A stretch of DNA of 14,854 bases from Desulfobacterales bacterium (GCA_020345785.1 CP070771.1:427759-442612), one strand, 5' to 3'; shown: positions 5,694 to 14,854, counted from the stretch's first letter. Program-made: numbers and translations. Notes: generated by a model from the letters alone, not told the origin.

Positions 5694-6299
5694 ATGTCTC
5701 ATAAGTTACCCGAGCTTCCTTACGCATACAATGCGTTGGAACCGTATATTGATGCTCAAACAATGGAAATTCACCATACAAAACATCATCAAACCTACGT
5801 TGACAAACTGAATGCCGCTTTGGAAGGCCACGCTGATCTGCATAATAAGAGTGTTGAAGATCTGCTGCGAGATCTCAATGCCGTGCCGGAAAGCATCCGA
5901 ACGGCGGTCAGAAATCACGGTGGTGGCCACTTCAACCACTCCTTTTTCTGGCCCATGCTGAGAAAAGAAACCTCTTACGGCGGTGCGGTGGCCGATGCAA
6001 TTAATTTCACGTTTGGCGGCTTCGACAAATTCAAGGAGCAGTTTTCAAACGCCGCGGCGTTGCTGTTCGGCAGTGGCTGGGCCTGGCTGGTCTGGAGCAA
6101 CAATGAATTGCAGATTGCGACCACACCAAACCAGGACAATCCGATAAGCCAGGGCAAAACGCCGATTCTCGGAATCGACGTTTGGGAGCATGCCTACTAT
6201 CTTAAATACCAGAATCGCAGACCCGAATACATCAGTGCGTTTTTCAACGTGATTAATTGGGATAAGGTCAATGAGTATTTTAAAGCGGCAAAAGGATAA
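5694..6299 (+). CDS. Superoxide dismutase, Fe/Mn family (Mn-like residues)
   Basis: A 201-residue enzyme of the Fe/Mn superoxide dismutase family, dismuting superoxide to oxygen and hydrogen peroxide. Metal ligands are H27 (IHHTKHH), H82 (NHSFFW), D162 and H166 (DVWEHAYY); Y35 is the second-shell Tyr. Two discriminating positions look Mn-like: glycines in HGGGHFNHS where Fe enzymes usually have Gln, and Q147 in PNQDNP where Mn enzymes carry it, so a Mn or cambialistic enzyme is likely. No export signal is seen; it is cytoplasmic. I chose ATG 5694 because GGAGG (5681-5685) sits 8 nt before it; the upstream in-frame TTG at 5667 would add nine residues not expected in the family. It has its own candidate promoter, leader hairpins and a strong terminator, so it is probably monocistronic. 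Confidence 0.95.
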   Translation: MSHKLPELPYAYNALEPYIDAQTMEIHHTKHHQTYVDKLNAALEGHADLHNKSVEDLLRDLNAVPESIRTAVRNHGGGHFNHSFFWPMLRKETSYGGAVADAINFTFGGFDKFKEQFSNAAALLFGSGWAWLVWSNNELQIATTPNQDNPISQGKTPILGIDVWEHAYYLKYQNRRPEYISAFFNVINWDKVNEYFKAAKG

Positions 6300-6327
6300 T
6301 AGAGAAGCCGCGGTTTCTTAATTCAAT

Positions 6328-6361
6328 CTAAAAGGGCAGGTTCTAATGAACCTGCCTTTTT
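6328..6361 (+). terminator. Intrinsic terminator after superoxide dismutase gene
   Basis: GGCAGGTTC (6335-6343) pairs with GAACCTGCC (6348-6356) around TAAT, followed by TTTTT and preceded by an A run. It is a strong 9-bp hairpin 35 nt after the stop codon. The flanking A and T runs could let it work on both strands. Confidence 0.9.
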
Positions 6362-6464
6362 AAGCTTTAGCGGACGCCGCATTTAAGTCGCTGGACGGGT
6401 GCGATTATTCGTTCTTTGTTTTTATACAATAGCTGATTAATCATTACTTGTGCAAGGTTTGACT

Positions 6465-7805
6465 GTGAAGGCAATGCTCTGTTTCAAGCTGAAACACGTA
6501 TCGGTCTCCTGCAGGTCACTGGTTTTTTTTCTCCTACTGATCATTTTTTTCGCCAGCAACATCCAATGTGATCGTAAACAAGATATAACTTCCGCAATCA
6601 GTTCGGCCGCGTCACAGCAGATACGTCCGGAATCTTTCAAGCACATTATCCTGACCTGGAGAGAAGAACCGGTCAACTCTCAGGCAGTCACATGGAAATC
6701 AGACGTTCCGCTGCATCAGGCCGTGGCAGAAATTGCACTCTCCGACCCCACACCTGATTTCAGTAGAAACAGCCGCCGGTATCATGCTGAAACCACCGTG
6801 TTGGAAACCGACACGGGAACAGCCCATTATTATTCGGTCAACTTCACGAATCTGCAATCGGACACTTTATATGCTTACCGCGTCGGTGACGGTGAATTCT
6901 GGAGCGAGTGGTTCCAGTTTCGAACGGCCGCTGAAACGCCCAAGCCGTTTTCGTTCGTCTATTTCGGAGATGCCCAGCACCGTACATATTCTCTCTGGTC
7001 GCGCACCATACGCGCCGCCTTTCTTGAGGCGCCCAAAGCCCGATTTATGATTTATACCGGTGATCTGGTGGATCGCCGTAATTCAGCAAGTCAATGGGAT
7101 GAGTGGCACAAAGCCGGAGGCTGGATGATGGCGATGATTCCCAGCATTCCCGCAGCCGGCAATCATGAATATAGTGAGTCCGGACTAGGTAAGCCCACCC
7201 TCTCCAAATATTGGAAACCCCAGTTCGAGCTCCCGAAATTGGGACGCGAAGATCTTGATGAAACCGTTTACCATGTTGATTTCCAAGGGGTGCGAGTCGT
7301 CGTGCTTAATTCGAACCTGGAAATCAAGGATCAGGCAAAATGGCTGGAAAATTTGCTGGCGAATAATCCGAATAATTGGACTATAATTGCTTTTCATCAT
7401 CCCATCTACTCCTCTGCCAAAGGACGAGAAAACAAGGAACTTATTAAATACTGGAAGCCTGTTTTCGAAAAACACGAAGTGGATCTGGTACTTCAAGGGC
7501 ATGACCATGTTTATGCGCGCGGCCGCGATTCTTGCTCTGAGAGCAATCACTGCCGGGGTCCGATCTATATTACCTCTGTCAGCGGGCCGGGAATGTATCA
7601 GCTTGATCGAACGGACTGGATGGAGCGGGCGGCAGAAAACACCCAGCTTTTTCAGGTAATTTCAATAGCGCCCAGCACCCTCAAATACAAAGCAATGACT
7701 GCAACCGGTGAGGTTTATGATGCGTTCGATTTAGTGAAAAATGAAGGCCGAGAGCGCACCTTGATTAACAAAATTCCTCCCAACGCACCGGATTATCGCT
7801 TTTAG
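6465..7805 (+). CDS. Exported purple-acid-phosphatase-like metallophosphoesterase
   Basis: About 446 residues with the architecture of purple acid phosphatases. An N-terminal signal segment (SLVFFLLLIIFFASNIQC) leads into a fibronectin-like domain (ILTWREEPVNSQAVTWKS; HYYSVNFTNLQSDTLYAYRVG) and then a calcineurin-like metallophosphoesterase domain. Dinuclear metal motifs appear in order: FGDAQH, YTGDLVDRR, AAGNHEY, FHHPIYSS and GHDHVYARG. The predicted role is hydrolysis of phosphate monoesters outside the cytoplasm. The FASNIQC segment is not a good lipobox because the residue before Cys is Gln. The start is uncertain: GTG 6450 is the longest, GTG 6465 has AAGG about 7 nt upstream, and ATG 6474 is also possible. 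It stands alone between the superoxide dismutase terminator and a pseudogene. Confidence 0.88.
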   Translation: MKAMLCFKLKHVSVSCRSLVFFLLLIIFFASNIQCDRKQDITSAISSAASQQIRPESFKHIILTWREEPVNSQAVTWKSDVPLHQAVAEIALSDPTPDFSRNSRRYHAETTVLETDTGTAHYYSVNFTNLQSDTLYAYRVGDGEFWSEWFQFRTAAETPKPFSFVYFGDAQHRTYSLWSRTIRAAFLEAPKARFMIYTGDLVDRRNSASQWDEWHKAGGWMMAMIPSIPAAGNHEYSESGLGKPTLSKYWKPQFELPKLGREDLDETVYHVDFQGVRVVVLNSNLEIKDQAKWLENLLANNPNNWTIIAFHHPIYSSAKGRENKELIKYWKPVFEKHEVDLVLQGHDHVYARGRDSCSESNHCRGPIYITSVSGPGMYQLDRTDWMERAAENTQLFQVISIAPSTLKYKAMTATGEVYDAFDLVKNEGRERTLINKIPPNAPDYRF

Positions 7806-7951
7806 CAGGCGCAGTTATCGGTACTGGGATTTTTAACACCAAACATCGCTCGCAGTCAATTCTGACAACGTGGCTTTGAACGCTGTAGATGAGATTTACG
7901 TGCAAAATTCAGGTACTAAGTAAAACTCACATAAATTACAGGAGACATATT

Positions 7952-8621
7952 ATGCAAACAAAATTACTCATCGGCGGTGATTTCATCACCGGTGAAGGAC
8001 AGGATCTGGCAATTCTCGATCCGGCCGGGGGCAATACCATCGCCAACATCTCCCGAACAGATCTCCCGTGCCGTCGAGGCTGCCTCGACCGCGTTTTCAA
8101 AATGGTCCTGCACCACACCCCGCGATCGGGCCGGCATGCTGCAAAAGCTCGCTGAGCACATCGAAGAAAATGCCGAGGAATTCGCCCGCATTGAATCGCA
8201 CAACTGCGGCAAGCCCTATCAGCTGGCACTCGAAGACGAGATCCCCGCGATTGTAGACTGCTTTCGCTTTTTTCGCCGGGGCGGCCCGGTGCTTGAGCGG
8301 CAGGAAGACGAGATTGTGCGCCGTGAAGTTTTCGGACCGGTAGTATCGGTGACCCGCTTTCGCGACGCCGAAGATGCGATCGCATGGGCCAAGGATTCCG
8401 ACTACGGACTGGCATCATCTGTGTGGACCAGAGATATTGGCCGCGCCATGCAAGTTGCCAGTCGCCTGCAATATGGCTGCACGTGAATCAACACCCACTT
8501 TATGCTGGCCAACGAAATGCCGCACGGCGGCATGAAGATTTCAGGCTACGGCAAGGACATGTCCATGTACGGCCTTGAGGATTACACCACTGTTCGACAT
8601 GTCATGGTCAAGCTGGATTGA
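7952..8621 (+). pseudogene. Remnant of a PatD-type aldehyde dehydrogenase
   Basis: ATG 7952 with GGAG at 7941-7944 begins an aldehyde dehydrogenase N-terminus ([19 protein letters not shown]). Near 8050 the reading frame shifts; the continuation ([42 protein letters not shown]) is in another frame. At about 8275 the protein jumps to [18 protein letters not shown], omitting some 245 residues that in intact enzymes hold the NAD-binding core and the catalytic Cys. A TGA at 8484-8486 replaces the Trp expected in QYGCTWVNTHFML, after which the frame goes on to a natural end (HGGMKISGYGKDMS, YTTVRHVMVKLD). The retained parts closely match gamma-aminobutyraldehyde dehydrogenase (E. coli PatD, about 474 residues). 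With the active site deleted it cannot be functional. Confidence 0.93.
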
Positions 8622-8763
8622 CCGCATCCGGCATGTAGAGCCTGCAATCCGGAGGGAAGGCAAGCTTTGGATTTTGATCAGAATCATAGATCCCAAGGCA
8701 GAGCCATAAATCTCTCCCCTGGTCAAAATGACAAATGGTTCCGTATTAGAGTAAATATGCCGT

Positions 8764-8772
8764 TGATATAAT
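8764..8772 (+). promoter_or_regulatory. Candidate extended -10 promoter
   Basis: TGATATAAT joins a TGn extension to a perfect TATAAT (8767-8772). No convincing -35 box lies 16-18 nt upstream, as is common for extended -10 promoters. A transcript from here would run about 320 nt to the terminator at 9058-9099. Confidence 0.4.
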
Positions 8773-9057
8773 CTAATTTTCGGGGTATATTATCTGCAAA
8801 AGCTTCCAACCATCAATCACAAGCAGTTGAAAAGGCTCTAAACCGGATTGACGCCGAATACCAGGGAGGATAAATTAATACCGAAAGAATCCTGCCGGCG
8901 CGAAGCGTATCCAGGCGTCAACTTAAGAAAACCGTTCGTTGTAAAATGACGGGCTGCCATGCCCGCCGGGTGGGGGGCGGTACGCTGACCGACTCTGATA
9001 CCCGATCAGATGTTGCCAGTGTTAGAATTGTACGACAAGATCAAAAATATAAATTTC

Positions 9058-9099
9058 AAAAAAATCGGGAACGGATCAAATCCGACCCCGATTTTTTTT
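9058..9099 (+). terminator. Intrinsic terminator upstream of parE
   Basis: The outer stem AAAAAAATCGGG (9058-9069) pairs with CCCGATTTTTTT (9087-9098); after a 2-nt internal loop the inner stem CGGAT (9072-9076) pairs with ATCCG (9080-9084) around CAA. The A and T runs make it potentially bidirectional. It separates parE from upstream transcription. The near-palindromic GGGAACGGAT...ATCCGACCCC core could alternatively be one copy of a dispersed REP-like element. Confidence 0.8.
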
Positions 9100-9132
9100 A
9101 GTTGTCGGCAGAGTAGAAAACTCTTTTTGTAA

Positions 9133-11085
<1,953 letters not shown>

Positions 11086-11089
11086 GGTC

Positions 11090-11119
11090 AATTGAAGATT
11101 GAAGATTGCATATTGAATA
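11090..11119. repeat. ATTGAAG heptads, left arm of an inverted repeat
   Basis: From 11091 the units ATTGAAG, ATTGAAG, ATTGCAT and ATTGAAT follow with a 7-nt period. The 18 bases 11090-11107 (AATTGAAGATTGAAGATT) are the exact reverse complement of 11253-11270. This starts 5 nt after the parE stop codon. Confidence 0.8.
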
Positions 11120-11252
11120 TTTAAGGTGTTCCGTCTGTTCAATTAATGAAGCTGCTATTTCCGAAAGAGGCTAGCAACGCCAGCTATTTTCTAAAAGAGA
11201 CTTTATGGCCTGCCAACCTTAGAAAAAAGACTAAAAACGAGAGTATTCCATA

Positions 11253-11346
11253 AATCTTCAATCTTCAATTTTCAATTATAACCCTGAACCCTGAACCTCT
11301 GAACCTTGAACTCTGAACCCTGAACCTCTGAACCTCTAAACCTTGA
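11253..11346. repeat. AATCTTC heptads merging into ACCCTGA heptads
   Basis: AATCTTC, AATCTTC, AATTTTC and AATTATA (11253-11280) run in 7-nt phase straight into ACCCTGA, ACCCTGA, ACCTCTGA, ACCTTGA, ACTCTGA, ACCCTGA, ACCTCTGA, ACCTCTA and AACCTTGA (11281-11346). Most units are 7 nt and a few are 8 nt. The first part is the right arm of the 18-bp inverted repeat with 11090-11107. The array ends 7 nt before the parC ribosome binding site. Confidence 0.85.
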
Positions 11347-11367
11347 CTACATTGGAGCAACAACAAC

Positions 11368-13653
11368 ATGTCCGAAAACGATTTGATATCTTATGAGGGA
11401 ATTGAACAGCTTTCACTTGACGCTTTTGTCAAGCCCTCCTATTTGAACTATGCCATGTATGTCATCAATGACCGGGCCTTGCCCTTTGTCGGCGACGGTT
11501 TCAAGCCCGTCCAGCGTCGGATCGTATATGCAATGAGCGAGCTTGGCCTGCGCGCGGCGGCGAAGCACAAAAAATCGGCTCGCACCGTCGGCGACGTACT
11601 GGGTAAATTCCATCCGCACGGCGATGCTGCCTGCTACGAGGCGATGGTTCTGATGGCTCAGGATTTTTCTTATCGCTATCCGCTTATCGACGGTCAGGGC
11701 AACTGGGGATCGAACGCTGCACCCAAAGAATTTGCCGCCATGCGATACACGGAAGCGCGCCTGTCCACCTATGCCGAGGCATTTCTCAACGAGCTTTCGA
11801 TGGGCACGGTTGATTGGGTGCCTAATTTTGACGGCACGCTCAGCGAGCCGCGCATGCTGCCCGCCAGGCTGCCGAATGTCATTTTAAACGGCGCCACCGG
11901 GATTGCAGTGGGTATGGCAACCGACATTCCGCCGCACAACCTTCCCGAAATCGTTGATGCCTGTATCCATTTGATCGATAACCCCAGGGCTTCCCTCGAA
12001 GAAATTTGCCAAATCATCCAGGGTCCCGACTTTCCGACCGGCGCCGAAATCATTACCTCAAAGGAAGAAATCATAAACATTTATCGGTCCGGTCAAGGCC
12101 TGATTCGAATGCGGGCCACCTACGAGTACGAAAATGGGGATATCATCATCACATCCCTGCCTTATCAGGTATCGCCTGCCAGGATTATCGAGCAGGTGGC
12201 CTTGCAGATGCGGGAAAAAAAGCTTTCAATGATTTCCGATATCCGCGACTTGTCCGACCAGGAGGAACCCACCCGCCTGATGATCATGCCGCGGTCCAAC
12301 CGTGTGGACAAAGAAGCCCTGATCAGCCATCTGTTTGCGACCACCGATCTTGAAAAGAGCTACAAAATCAACATGACCGTCATCGGTCTGAACCGCAAGC
12401 CGCAAACGCTCGGATTGCTGGAAATATTAGGGCAATGGCTTAGATTCCGCCGGCAAACGGTGATTCGCCGGCTGGAATTTCGCTTAAATAAAATCCTGGA
12501 ACGGCTGCACATCCTCGATGGACTTTTGGTCGCCTATCTTAATCTCGATGAGGTTATTCGGATTATCCGTGAAAATGACGAGCCCAAGCCGATCTTGATG
12601 AAAACATTCAATCTGAGCGACGCGCAGGCGGAAGCGATACTGCAGATAAGGCTGCGCCAGCTGGCCAAACTGGAAGAGATCAAAATCAAAAAGGAAAAAA
12701 GGGAGCTGGAGAAAGAAAAAGACTGGATCGATAAAACGCTGGCATCCAAGCAGCGCCTGAAAAGCCTTATGAAAAAGGAGCTCACCGAAGATGCCGCAAA
12801 GTACGGCGACGAACGTCGGACCCTGATCGTAGAGCGCAAGGAAGCCCAGGCAATCAGGGAAGTAGAACTTACCGCGGTCGAGCCCGTAACCGTCGTTCTT
12901 TCTACCGGTGGGTGGGTGCGCGCGGCCAGGGGACACGAAATCGATCCCGCCAGTCTCAATTATAAAGCCGGCGATGAATTTTTAAGTGTCGCCCGCGGCA
13001 AAACTATTCAACCGGCCGTTTTTCTGGATACAAGGGGCCGGTCCTATTCCCTGCCGGCTCATACCCTGCCCTCCGCCCGGGGGCACGGTGAACCGCTGAC
13101 CGGTCGGCTGTCGCTTTCCAACGGGGCAAAATTTCTGGCGGTGGTCATGGGACCATCCGACCGCAAGGTGCTGCTTGCCAGTGATGCCGGGTACGGCTTT
13201 GTTGCGGAAATTTCCAATATGGTGACCAAAAACACCAAGGGTAAGGCAATGCTCAGCGTCGCAAAAGATTCCGAGCCGTTGACACCCGTCTATGTGAATA
13301 ACTATGCAACCGACTACCTGGCCACAATTACCACGGAAGGTTACATGCTGGTGATTCCCGTCAGCGCTTTGCCGGAACTTCCCAAGGGCAAGGGCAACAA
13401 AATCATTCAAATTCCGCCGGCCCGGCTCAAAAAACGCGAAGAGTATGTCAAATTAATAGAGGTCATACCGGAAGGCGCGTCGATAAAGATCCACGCCGGC
13501 AGACAATCCGTGCGTTTTACACCGGGCAACATTTCCTCTTTTATCGGCGAGCGCGGCCGCCGCGGCAAAAAACTGCCCCGGGGCTTCAGGAAGGCGGATC
13601 AGATAGAAATCATTCCGGTGGAGGAAGAGGTGGCAGAGGTGGCAACCGAGTAA
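11368..13653 (+). CDS. parC: DNA topoisomerase IV subunit A (ParC)
   Basis: A 761-residue DNA-cleaving subunit of topoisomerase IV, close to the 752 residues of E. coli ParC. The winged-helix and tower region has [19 protein letters not shown] and [12 protein letters not shown], where Y127 is the nucleophile that forms the 5'-phosphotyrosyl link. [13 protein letters not shown] and [21 protein letters not shown] blocks follow. A Lys/Glu-rich coiled-coil arm lies around residues 440-480. The C-terminal pinwheel ([48 protein letters not shown]) is ParC-like and lacks the GyrA box QRRGGKG. The quinolone-contact position equal to E. coli Ser80 is Ala (A87), while the acid four residues on (E91) is kept. 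ATG 11368 follows GGAG (11354-11357) with a 10-nt spacer. It pairs with parE directly upstream. Confidence 0.96.
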   Translation: MSENDLISYEGIEQLSLDAFVKPSYLNYAMYVINDRALPFVGDGFKPVQRRIVYAMSELGLRAAAKHKKSARTVGDVLGKFHPHGDAACYEAMVLMAQDFSYRYPLIDGQGNWGSNAAPKEFAAMRYTEARLSTYAEAFLNELSMGTVDWVPNFDGTLSEPRMLPARLPNVILNGATGIAVGMATDIPPHNLPEIVDACIHLIDNPRASLEEICQIIQGPDFPTGAEIITSKEEIINIYRSGQGLIRMRATYEYENGDIIITSLPYQVSPARIIEQVALQMREKKLSMISDIRDLSDQEEPTRLMIMPRSNRVDKEALISHLFATTDLEKSYKINMTVIGLNRKPQTLGLLEILGQWLRFRRQTVIRRLEFRLNKILERLHILDGLLVAYLNLDEVIRIIRENDEPKPILMKTFNLSDAQAEAILQIRLRQLAKLEEIKIKKEKRELEKEKDWIDKTLASKQRLKSLMKKELTEDAAKYGDERRTLIVERKEAQAIREVELTAVEPVTVVLSTGGWVRAARGHEIDPASLNYKAGDEFLSVARGKTIQPAVFLDTRGRSYSLPAHTLPSARGHGEPLTGRLSLSNGAKFLAVVMGPSDRKVLLASDAGYGFVAEISNMVTKNTKGKAMLSVAKDSEPLTPVYVNNYATDYLATITTEGYMLVIPVSALPELPKGKGNKIIQIPPARLKKREEYVKLIEVIPEGASIKIHAGRQSVRFTPGNISSFIGERGRRGKKLPRGFRKADQIEIIPVEEEVAEVATE

Positions 13654-13905
13654 ACCCTTAAGTTGCATAAAATATTTTCAGGTTTGGAATTTTTTATTTG
13701 GATCATTGTGATTTGTTTGAGCCCGCCCTGTTGCGACTTTAGTTGGCTCAAGGCATCATTCGTTTCCACTATATGGGTGAATGGAATCAGTACGGTAAGT
13801 TCCAATTCGGTCTGGGCCAGGGATTTGATATTTGTGCTTGGAATTTTCTTAATTTATGAATTCAGCCATGCCTAAATACTCACCATGAGTTTTGCGATAG
13901 GCGAA
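13654..13905. other. Convergent spacer between parC and the minus-strand gene
   Basis: A 252-bp gap between two genes that point toward each other. It holds the heptad-like stretches described separately and no clear hairpin-plus-T terminator for either gene. Short ORFs cross it on both strands but none has a ribosome binding site or recognisable motif. Confidence 0.5.
13671..13847 (-). repeat. Minus-strand AATTCCA-type heptads around a unique core
   Basis: Read on the minus strand, 13719 to 13671 divides into CAAACAA, ATCACAA, TGATCCA, AATAAAA, AATTCCA, AACCTGA and AAATATT, and 13846 to 13819 into AATTCCA, AGCACAA, ATATCAA and ATCCCTG, all with a 7-nt step and mostly A-flanked. The 10-mer TTGGAATTTT occurs directly at 13684-13693 and 13838-13847. 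About 100 bp of non-repetitive sequence lies between them. The phasing is weaker than in the other arrays. Confidence 0.5.
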
Positions 13906-14352
13906 TTACCGAAGAGGTGCTCTCATTTTGCGCCAGCCCTCATCGCTGAACCTCTTTTCACGATTCAAGCCCCATTTTTTCATGGCTTTGTAATAGGCCA
14001 GAATATCTGTCTTGGCCAGCTTTTGTATCTCATCGCGTTCCTGATTTCGGCGCTCGGTGTCATCGGGGGTGATTCCGACCCAGGTGGCATAGCCTTCATC
14101 GAAGACCCGATTCGCTGTAATTTCTTCTGGTGCTATACCCATGGATCCGGCATACAGCCTCACCGCGTCCATGTTCATCTCAAGCACCCAACCGTTATCC
14201 CACACCCGGTCGTCCCGGTCGATATCTATATTTTGGCTGCACTGCGGGCAATACACCTCTTCAATGGCGGTTTCGTTTAAAATACATTTACCGAAAAAAA
14301 TTTCGGCGGTGTTTTTTTGACAGGTGCAGGGCACTTTATAGCTTTGACACAT
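13906..14352 (-). CDS. Small Cys-motif hypothetical protein
   Basis: A 148-residue minus-strand protein. Near the N-terminus CTC in KVPCTCQKNTAEIFFG and CPQC in EVYCPQCS about 24 residues later provide a CxC plus CxxC set, which could bind one zinc or iron as a small ribbon. The rest is hydrophilic and ends in a basic tail (NREKRFSDEGWRKMRAPLR). A central block reads DNGWVLEMNMDAVRLY. No membrane segment or signal is seen. I chose ATG 14350-14352 because GGGAG lies about 7 nt upstream on that strand; the longer start at 14400 has no such site and adds 16 unlikely residues. It is transcribed toward parC and preceded by two palindromes (14393-14415, 14461-14474) that may be operators. I do not recognise the family; the metal-binding idea is inference from the Cys spacing. 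Confidence 0.75.
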   Translation of the reverse strand: MCQSYKVPCTCQKNTAEIFFGKCILNETAIEEVYCPQCSQNIDIDRDDRVWDNGWVLEMNMDAVRLYAGSMGIAPEEITANRVFDEGYATWVGITPDDTERRNQERDEIQKLAKTDILAYYKAMKKWGLNREKRFSDEGWRKMRAPLR

Positions 14353-14392
14353 GGCTGATCTCCCTTCGCAATATTTTTCAAGCAGAGGTCGA

Positions 14393-14415
14393 ATTAACAA
14401 CCTGTTGTTGTTAAT
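14393..14415. promoter_or_regulatory. 9-bp inverted repeat upstream of the minus-strand gene
   Basis: ATTAACAAC (14393-14401) and GTTGTTAAT (14407-14415) are exact inverted copies with a 5-nt spacer, centred about 50 nt before the start codon of the minus-strand gene. It could be an operator or a leader hairpin. Confidence 0.5.
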
Positions 14416-14460
14416 CTTGGAGCTTACTATGCAAATTAATATTTTAGCGACCGAAACGCA

Positions 14461-14474
14461 TTGACTTAAGTCAA
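14461..14474. promoter_or_regulatory. Perfect 14-bp palindrome TTGACTTAAGTCAA
   Basis: The 14 bases are identical to their reverse complement, which suits a symmetric repressor dimer. Each half also supplies a TTGACT hexamer like a -35 box, but I found no well-spaced -10 box for the minus-strand gene. It lies about 110 nt before that gene's start. Confidence 0.45.
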
Positions 14475-14854
14475 TAAAAACAGTTTTAGGCCTTCAGGGT
14501 TCATAGGTTTGGAGCTTCGTGCTCCGCACTTCGGCCCCACAGGCAGAGGTTAGGGGACGATGCACAAACAGAGGTAGGGACGTAAAGGTTTCGGCTCCAG
14601 GTTTCAGTGATCAGCAGTCAACTACCCTGACCCATACTTGAATTGATAGCATCGAAAGGCAAGTCAAAACTTCGATTGACAGTATGATACAAGCACCCTA
14701 TCGTATCAGGGATAATTATTATTGAGCGCCGTAAATGGATAAGGGTGATCCTGCGATCGGATACATAATTTTTAGATTTCCGATCCCGTGTTTACCTTGT
14801 GGCATTTGCCGGACAGGTGATATAAAAGTGATTATCCTATACTGAAATCGAATT
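14475..14854. other. Gene-free right end with several inverted repeats
   Basis: No supported gene is seen. Inverted repeats are GGAGC/GCTCC (14511-14525), ATCGAA/TTCGAT (14651-14656 with 14671-14676) and TGATAC/GTATCA (14685-14690 with 14703-14708). The sequence near 14487-14507 reads on the minus strand as ACCTATGA-ACCCTGA, like a remnant of the ACCCTGA heptads. A 36-codon frame from ATG 14735 to 14845 contains CLPCGIC but has no good ribosome binding site. Confidence 0.4.
14676..14704 (+). promoter_or_regulatory. Candidate promoter reading out of the window
   Basis: A perfect TTGACA (14676-14681), 17 nt, then TATCGT (14699-14704), a four-of-six -10 box. The TGATAC/GTATCA inverted repeat (14685-14708) sits across the spacer and -10 box, where a repressor would block RNA polymerase. 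It would drive a gene beyond the right edge. Confidence 0.3.

Noticed and set aside
7936..8418. 160-codon minus-strand ORF over the pseudogene
   Set aside because: It is antisense to clear aldehyde dehydrogenase remnants and has no recognisable motif.
8484..8486. In-frame TGA in the aldehyde dehydrogenase as a possible selenocysteine codon
   Set aside because: The family has Trp at this place (GCTWVNTH), not Cys, and the gene also has a frameshift and lacks its active site, so a nonsense mutation explains it.
13599..13805. Minus-strand ORF overlapping the end of parC (THIVETNDALSQL)
   Set aside because: It overlaps the parC C-terminus and has no convincing start; the middle part slightly resembles the end of a zinc alcohol dehydrogenase, but too weakly to call.
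13663..13875. 70-codon plus-strand ORF after parC with hydrophobic residues
   Set aside because: It starts with TTG without a ribosome binding site and its hydrophobic composition comes from the T-rich complement of the heptad repeats.
14735..14845. 36-codon frame with CLPCGIC at the right end
   Set aside because: No good ribosome binding site, very short, and no context; noted only in the description of the right end.

Overview
The window looks like a chromosomal segment of a Gram-negative bacterium. The gene style (a Tat-exported molybdoenzyme, a DUF2889 protein, a ParE/ParC pair close to the proteobacterial type) and intergenic gaps filled with short phased repeats suggest a Desulfobacterota (Desulfobacterales-like) sulfate reducer. 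That assignment is inference from recalled similarity, not a search. No rRNA, tRNA, CRISPR array or intact mobile element is visible.

Layout. (1) 1-959: A/T-rich, poorly known genes: the end of an unrecognised gene, a basic hypothetical protein and a possible 45-residue ORF. (2) 972-2708: a run of small plus-strand enzymes: a PHP-domain metal phosphoesterase, a PaaI-type hotdog thioesterase and a NUDT15-like NUDIX hydrolase. (3) 2963-4879: an MsrP (YedY)-like Tat-exported molybdopterin enzyme with a membrane-anchored glycerophosphodiester phosphodiesterase 6 nt behind it. (4) 4947-7805: a DUF2889 protein, an Fe/Mn-family superoxide dismutase with its own candidate promoter, leader hairpins and strong terminator, and an exported purple-acid-phosphatase-like metallophosphoesterase. 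(5) 7952-9153: a dead PatD-type aldehyde dehydrogenase with a frameshift, a large internal deletion and a nonsense codon, followed by a 530-bp gap that holds a possible short transcription unit ending in a good terminator. (6) 9154-13653: parE and parC, the two subunits of DNA topoisomerase IV. (7) 13654-14854: repeat-derived spacer, one minus-strand gene for a small Cys-motif protein, and a gene-free right end with several palindromes.

Functional links are loose. MsrP (periplasmic methionine sulfoxide repair) and the superoxide dismutase both fit oxygen-stress defence in an anaerobe. The phosphodiesterase and the purple-acid-phosphatase-like protein fit phosphate or phospholipid turnover at the envelope. 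ParE and ParC certainly act together to decatenate chromosomes.

The most distinctive feature is not a gene. Intergenic gaps carry degenerate tandem arrays with a strict 7-nt period (one changes to 9 nt). Each array has its own consensus and certain positions are free to vary: A(C/T)NCGNA before msrP, ACCCTGA-type and ATTGAAG/AATCTTC arrays between parE and parC, a mixed 7-nt then 9-nt array before the thioesterase, and minus-strand AATTCCA-type heptads after parC. They resemble in form the short tandemly repeated repetitive (STRR) heptamers of cyanobacteria. Other points worth checking are the parE start codon (the Shine-Dalgarno core runs into the GTG; a rare ATT fits better), Ala at the ParC quinolone-contact position, and mutually exclusive hairpins in the superoxide dismutase leader.
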